Below are positions 8,700 to 12,514 of a stretch of 12,514 nt of DNA, one piece after another. A model generated the notes under the pieces. That model searched no databases. It had not been told where the DNA came from and worked only from the letters and a program-made list of their open reading frames with translations. Position numbers and translations under genes: made by a program. Source of the stretch: Paracamarosporium sp. OC-R06-R3 (taxonomy: Eukaryota > Ascomycota > Dothideomycetes > Pleosporales > Didymosphaeriaceae); NCBI GenBank assembly GCA_019828545.1, contig JACVRA010000442.1:1-12514 (forward strand), written 5' to 3'. The number at the start of each line of letters is the position of its first letter. The first letter of the stretch is position 1.

Positions 8700-9720
8700 A
8701 TAAAAGGGAAATAATTTATATAAAGACTAATATATAAGACTATAAAATAAAAAAATAAAGTAACTAAGAAGTATATTAAAATAAATCTTAAATAAAAGTA
8801 TATTTAACTATTAAAGTTATTAGTAGCCTATAAGATAACCTTTATTAATAAAAAGGATAATCCTAAATCCTAGTTTTATATTAATTTTAAAAAAATAAAT
8901 AATATTATAATTAAGGATAAATACTTACTACCCTTAATTTAAAATTTATAGAATTAATTAGTATATATAAAGATATTTATTTATCTTAATATTAAAAACG
9001 TATACTATTAAATCTAAATAAAGAAAGGTAAGAAATAGAAAATTACTTTTTAAACTAAATATAAACTATTCAAATATAATATTATATTTTTTAAACTAAC
9101 TAATATACCTACTATATTTTAATAATAAATTAATATAGTACTATAAAAATATTTAAATAAATATACTATAGCCTACTTTAATAATATTCTAATTTATTCT
9201 AAGAATAAGTTAAAATATAAGGAATATATAAGGGAAGTTTTATAAAGAATAATATAAGTAAAACTTTATTTTAAATTTAAAAAGTATAAATTTTATATTA
9301 TTAAAATAATATTTCTAGGATTTATTATTAAGTTAACGCAACTTAAAGTTAAACCTACTAAACTAGAAGAAATAGTAAAGTAGAGAAAACTAAAATACTT
9401 AAAAAATATATAATTATTTTTAAGATTTTATAACTTTTATAAAAAGTTTATATTAAACTAAACTAAGATTATAAAACTACTAACCTATCTTATAAAAAAG
9501 AATATACCCTTTAAATAGATAAAAAAATATAAATAAGTAATATATTAACTTAAGAAAAAATTTATAAAGGAACTAGTTTTATAAATTTTTAACTTAAGAT
9601 AACTTATTATTTTTAAAATAAATACTTTAAACTTTACTATAGGAGTATACTTACTTTAATATAACTTTAAAATAAATAAAAAATACTTTATAGTTACTTC
9701 TTTAAAAAGATAACTTTAGC
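8700..9720 (+). pseudogene. pol: Reverse transcriptase and start of RNase H, inactivated
   Basis: The RT copies element RNA into DNA. In frame 3 'DKYLLPLI' at about 8918-8940 matches the usual KDxYPLPLI. The first catalytic Asp is AAT at 8988-8990 in 'YLNIKNVYY' (family LDLxxAYxxI). The 'ITF*TKYKLFKYNIIFF' stretch (about 9040-9093) corresponds to TAFxTRYGLFEYxVMPFGL. The YxDD box is TAC TTT AAT AAT at 9174-9185 in 'AYFNNILIYS', both Asp turned to Asn. RNase H follows: its first Asp is AAT at 9621-9623 in 'FKINTLNFTIG' (family TDASDFAIG). The reading shifts to frame 2 at about 9695-9704, before 'KKITLAKLNYNIYNKELL' at 9704-9757, so one base was gained or lost there. Confidence 0.95.
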
Positions 9721-10200
9721 TAAACTTAATTATAATATCTATAATAAAGAACTACTAATAATAGTAAAAGCCTTTAAGATATAAAGAATATATTTTTAAG
9801 GGACTAGATTTTAAATACCTATATTCTTAGACTATAAAAACCTTATAAAACTTATAGTTAATAAAAAATTAATTAGTTAATAAGTTAAATAGGTATAAGT
9901 CTTTATAACGTATAACTTTAAAATTATTTATATAAGAAAAATAGATAATTTTTAAGTTAATACCTTAAATAGGTAATTAAACCTTTAAGGGAAAGCTAAA
10001 GTCTTAAGAGTAATCTTTTAATTTAATAAAGATAAAATAATTATTTATAATATACTAAAACTAATGGCCACTATTAAAACCTAGAATAGTATATAGTAGA
10101 ATTAAGTAAAAAAAGAAACTATTATTATAAAAAAAGGTATAATATATCTACCTATAAAAATAATTTATAAAGATAAGGTAATTAAGGTTTATAATAGAAT
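9704..10200 (+). pseudogene. pol: RNase H continuation and spacer to integrase, frame 2
   Basis: After the frame change the family block SKKLxPAExNYxIxDKELLA is recognisable at 9704-9760 with mild damage, and 'KAFKI' follows. The rest, with 'IIYIRKIDN' near 9926-9952 and 'LNR*LNL' just after, matches the usual tail of RNase H (...YxPGxxNxxADxLSRxxDL). RNase H removes the RNA template during cDNA synthesis. The frame continues without interruption into integrase. Confidence 0.8.
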
Positions 10201-10225
10201 ATATATTCCTCTTAAAATATAATAA

Positions 10226-11100
10226 GAATTTATAAGGTAATTTTATAAAGCCCTAGTTTATAAATACTAAAAAATAAAAAGAATACTTAAGTACCTACTA
10301 TATAATTATTATATTTTAAAAGTAAAATAAGTAGTAATAGAGGTATTATAAAATTATATAAATTATTAATAAAATAAACTTAGTAGGTATATACTATATA
10401 AATAACTTTAACTAATAGAAGTTTTAAATAAATTATAAAATATTATAACTATAAATTTTATTATAAGATTACTAAAGTTAAAAGATTTAAATAATAGAGT
10501 AGAATATAATAGTATTATACTTAATATTAATAAAGCTATAAAATATACCTACTTTTTGCCTTATAAAGAAAATAGTAAGGTAGAATACATTATATATAAA
10601 TTTACTTTAATAGTAATAGTCTAATATAGAGTATTTAATAAGATTATTATAAATAAAGACGTAAGGTTTACTTTTAAATTTTAGTAAATAGCCTTTACCT
10701 TAATTAATATAAAATATAGTATATTTATAGTATACTACCCTTAAATAGATAAATAAACTAAAAGGATAAATTAAATAATATAAATATACTTAAAATACTA
10801 TCTTAATTATTAATAAAATAACTAAGTAGAACTACTTCTAATGGCTTAGTTAGTATATAATAGTTTATAATATAGTATTATAAAAGTTATACTATTCTTT
10901 ATTAACTATAGATTTAATTTTACTATATATTAAGTACTAAGAACTATAAGGTTTTAGAGTAGTAATAATAAAGAATAGGCTAAATAAATTACTTAAATTT
11001 ATTAATAGCTAAAATAAGACACCTTATTTCTATAAATAAGAATAGAGAAATATTATAACTAAAAATATAAAAAGGTATTAACCTTTAAAAAGGAAGAAAA
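10226..11100 (+). pseudogene. pol: Integrase (HHCC and DD35E core), inactivated
   Basis: Integrase inserts the cDNA into the genome. In frame 2 the zinc domain shows His to Tyr at 10244 and 10259 (H-x4-H) and Cys to Tyr at 10355 and 10364 (C-x2-C). In the core the first Asp is AAT at 10454-10456 in 'ITINFIIRL' (family IxMDFIxGLP), the second AAT at 10652-10654 in 'IINKDVRFTFKF' (family SDRDxRFTSxFW), and the Glu is AAA at 10760-10762 in 'DK*TKRIN' (family DGQTERVN). Second Asp to Glu spacing is 35 residues, the DD35E pattern. The codons between keep frame, and all changes fit transitions. Confidence 0.94.
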
Positions 11101-11337
11101 GGTCTAGCTATTATAAAAAAATATAATTAATATATACTTATTAAATAAACTAGATTACCTTAAAATTAGACTATATAAAATTCTAAAATAAATTATATCT
11201 ATTATATATAAACTTAAGCTACTAAGTAGTATATAAATATATTTAACCTTTTATATTACCTTATTAAAAAAGGTACTATAGGATGCTAAACTAGTAGTCT
11301 ATAAAGTAAATATATATAAAAAATAAAATAAAAAATA

Positions 11338-11496
11338 AAAAGTTACTTATATTATAAAATAATACTTAGTAAATAGATAAAACTACTATAAGATTAAATA
11401 AATAGATTATAATAAGGAAGAAAATCTATAGAATAATATTTAAAAATTAAAAAAAAACCTTAATTATTTTAAAAAGTTAAAGAAGTATTAACTAAA
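11338..11496 (+). pseudogene. pol: C-terminal chromodomain of the chromovirus integrase
   Basis: Still in frame 2, the translation from 11342 reads 'VTYIIK*YLVNR*NYYKIK', then 'DYNKEENL', 'NLNYFKKLKKY'. This follows the chromodomain layout YEVExILxxR...YLVKWxGYxxxExTWEP..NLxNCxxxLxxY. Chromodomains at this place define chromoviruses and are known to steer integration towards histone H3K9-methylated heterochromatin. The aromatic cage residues cannot be judged after RIP. The end of pol is not fixed; frame 2 could run on to about 11600. Confidence 0.8.
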
Positions 11497-11499
11497 CTA

Positions 11500-11920
11500 A
11501 TTTCTTATAAAAAATTTAAAGATATTAAAACTAGTACTTAATTATTTAATAGTATATTAAAAGGATAGGTACTATTAAAGAAATTAAAATAAATTAAAGA
11601 AAGGATTAAATTAAACTTTTCTTTATTTAGCTCTACTTTAAGTTAAATATTTTAATTAAGCTTCTACTTTTTAAGGAACTCCTTCTATTTATAAAAATAT
11701 ATAACCTTAACTTAAGTAGTTACTACTTTATTAGTAATAAGGTAAAGTACTTTCTTTTAAGCCCTTTTTACCTTATTATAAGCCTATTTAGTCTTAACTA
11801 GTTTAAATTAAATTTTGGCTTATAATTAATTAAGTAATTTTACTATAGATTATAAATATCTTTACTATAAAAGTAAAAGACTACTTACTTATAACTACTA
11901 TTATACCCTTTATATTACAA
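11500..11920 (+). other. 3' untranslated part of the chromovirus, T-rich
   Basis: After the chromodomain the + strand changes from A-rich to T-rich. I see no further recognised domain on either strand. It may be the tail of pol and a 3' untranslated region. Confidence 0.45.
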
Positions 11921-11922
11921 CG

Positions 11923-12130
11923 ATGCCTAATAGAGGCCTATATATAGGCCTTATAAACTAACTTTTTAAAAGTCTAAAAAGAAGTTATAATATAAAGGAG
12001 GTTATTTTTTATATAATAGAAATATAGTATAATAAGGAATCTATAGAAATTAATTTTATTAATAAGAGTAAAACGTTTAATAGTTTTATAAAAAGATATA
12101 AAGAATTATAAATATTAAACTTATAATAGA
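11923..12130 (+). other. Possible short extra reading frame before the 3' LTR
   Basis: A surviving ATG at 11923-11925 opens frame 1 ('MPNRGLYIGLIN' before the first TAA at 11959-11961). The same frame can be followed with only RIP-type stops to about 12130, roughly 68 codons, A-rich and Lys-rich like gag and pol. Some Gypsy elements carry an extra gene here, but I recognise no family, and readable frames arise by chance once TAA/TAG are discounted. Low confidence. Confidence 0.25.
11934..11951. repeat. Perfect 18-bp palindrome
   Basis: AGGCCTATATATAGGCCT equals its own reverse complement. It contains GGCC at each end, relatively GC-rich for this neighbourhood, and lies in the 3' non-pol part of the chromovirus just after a surviving ATG. 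Confidence 0.85.
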
Positions 12131-12189
12131 GTTAACTCTACTAATATAGTTAAACCCCTATAATAGAATAACCTCTAGGCTAAGGACTT

Positions 12190-12204
12190 AAAAAAAGAGA
12201 ATAG
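12190..12204 (+). other. Polypurine tract
   Basis: AAAAAAAGAGAATAG lies directly before the 3' LTR, with one T at 12202. Plus-strand DNA synthesis of LTR retrotransposons is primed from such a purine run, and its position against the LTR start supports placing that start at 12205. Confidence 0.8.
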
Positions 12205-12509
12205 TATTATAGCTATATTATAATAAAATAACTTAATAATAAAGTTTACTAATGTCTTTAATAAAAATAATTTTTTTATTTAGAAATTAAGTAATCTATT
12301 ATATAAAAATAATATTAATTATAATATAAAAATATAACTTTAAATTACGTAATAACTTTATAGCTTTATAGAATTTATAAACTCTACGTAGAGCTATTAA
12401 TCCTATAGAACTTATAAAAAAATTAATTATATATAGTTAATTTAAATAGCTAGATAAGTCTTTATTATTAATTTAATAATAATTACCTTACTACTAGTTT
12501 ACTATAATA
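12205..12509 (+). repeat. 3' LTR
   Basis: Same length as 5588-5892 with no indel. It starts TATTATAG and ends CTATAATA, an exact 8-bp inverted repeat, so its ends are better preserved than those of the 5' copy. The palindrome CTCTACGTAGAG recurs at 12382-12393. Similarity to the 5' copy seems to run on through 12514, but those five bases are better read as the target duplication plus one base. Confidence 0.92.
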
Positions 12510-12513
12510 TACT
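12510..12513. repeat. Right target-site duplication of the chromovirus (TACT)
   Basis: It matches 5584-5587 exactly and follows the 3' LTR end predicted from the inverted repeat. The DNA beyond it should be the missing N-terminal part of pogo-B on the minus strand. Confidence 0.65.
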
Positions 12514-12514
12514 A

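Larger units (their letters stand above)
5588..12509 (+). mobile_element. Complete RIP-degraded Ty3/Gypsy chromovirus LTR retrotransposon
   Basis: This 6,922-bp element has two 305-bp LTRs at a constant offset of 6,617 bases, a 4-bp target duplication, a polypurine tract before the 3' LTR, and an internal region with the order gag, protease, reverse transcriptase, RNase H, integrase, chromodomain. Integrase after RNase H is the Ty3/Gypsy order, and the chromodomain after integrase places it among chromoviruses. Every domain carries RIP-type lesions at key residues, and there are at least two single-base frame changes (about 7025-7034 and about 9695-9704), so the copy is dead. It sits in pogo-B, in the opposite orientation, and is the youngest recognisable insertion in the nest. 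Confidence 0.95.

Noticed and set aside
1..12514. AT-rich mitochondrial, plastid or apicomplexan-like DNA
   Set aside because: The AT bias comes from specific loss of CA/TG, and the translations are of fungal-type transposable elements with RIP-type stops.
1340..12514. Numerous short ATG-less or ATG-started open frames on both strands
   Set aside because: They are fragments between RIP stops or shadows in other frames of the transposon relicts.

Overview
This window reads as a stretch of degenerate transposon DNA from an AT-rich compartment of a filamentous ascomycete (Pezizomycotina) that practises repeat-induced point mutation (RIP). CA and TG dinucleotides are almost absent and TA is very common. 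Nearly all in-frame stops are TAA or TAG where the protein family expects Gln, Arg or Trp. No intact gene, host gene, rRNA or tRNA was recognised. The species cannot be named from this sequence.

Layout, left to right. (1) About 1-1335 is less AT-rich (roughly 35-40% GC by eye) and keeps some CA/TG. It carries a RIP-damaged relict resembling a Ty3/Gypsy-type gag on the + strand, and two unresolved bases (NN) at 1199-1200. (2) At about 1335-1345 the composition drops abruptly to roughly 15-20% GC. A 5'-truncated pogo/Fot1-like DDE transposase (pogo-A, + strand) runs to about 2690, with DD35D spacing and a C-terminal CCHC knuckle. (3) About 2700-3960 has no assignable gene; its T-rich + strand hints at a minus-strand relict. 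(4) About 3960-5587 is a second, different pogo/Fot1-like transposase (pogo-B, - strand), also DD35D with a CCHC knuckle, in one frame for about 500 codons. (5) 5588-12509 is a complete LTR retrotransposon of the Ty3/Gypsy chromovirus type, inserted into the N-terminal part of the pogo-B reading frame. It has 305-bp LTRs, a 4-bp target-site duplication, gag with a CCHC knuckle, protease, reverse transcriptase, RNase H, integrase, a chromodomain, a polypurine tract and a 3' LTR that ends five bases before the window edge.

The order of events can be partly read. Pogo-B was in place first and the chromovirus then landed in it. The whole nest was hit by RIP: the two LTRs differ only by transitions. 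All the catalytic residues I traced in the chromovirus except some codons in integrase and RT flanks, and all those of both transposases, are replaced by RIP-type changes (Asp to Asn, Glu to Lys, Cys/His to Tyr). Nothing here can encode a working enzyme. I found no credible new biological system. The value of the window is a well-preserved nested record of RIP that can be deciphered.
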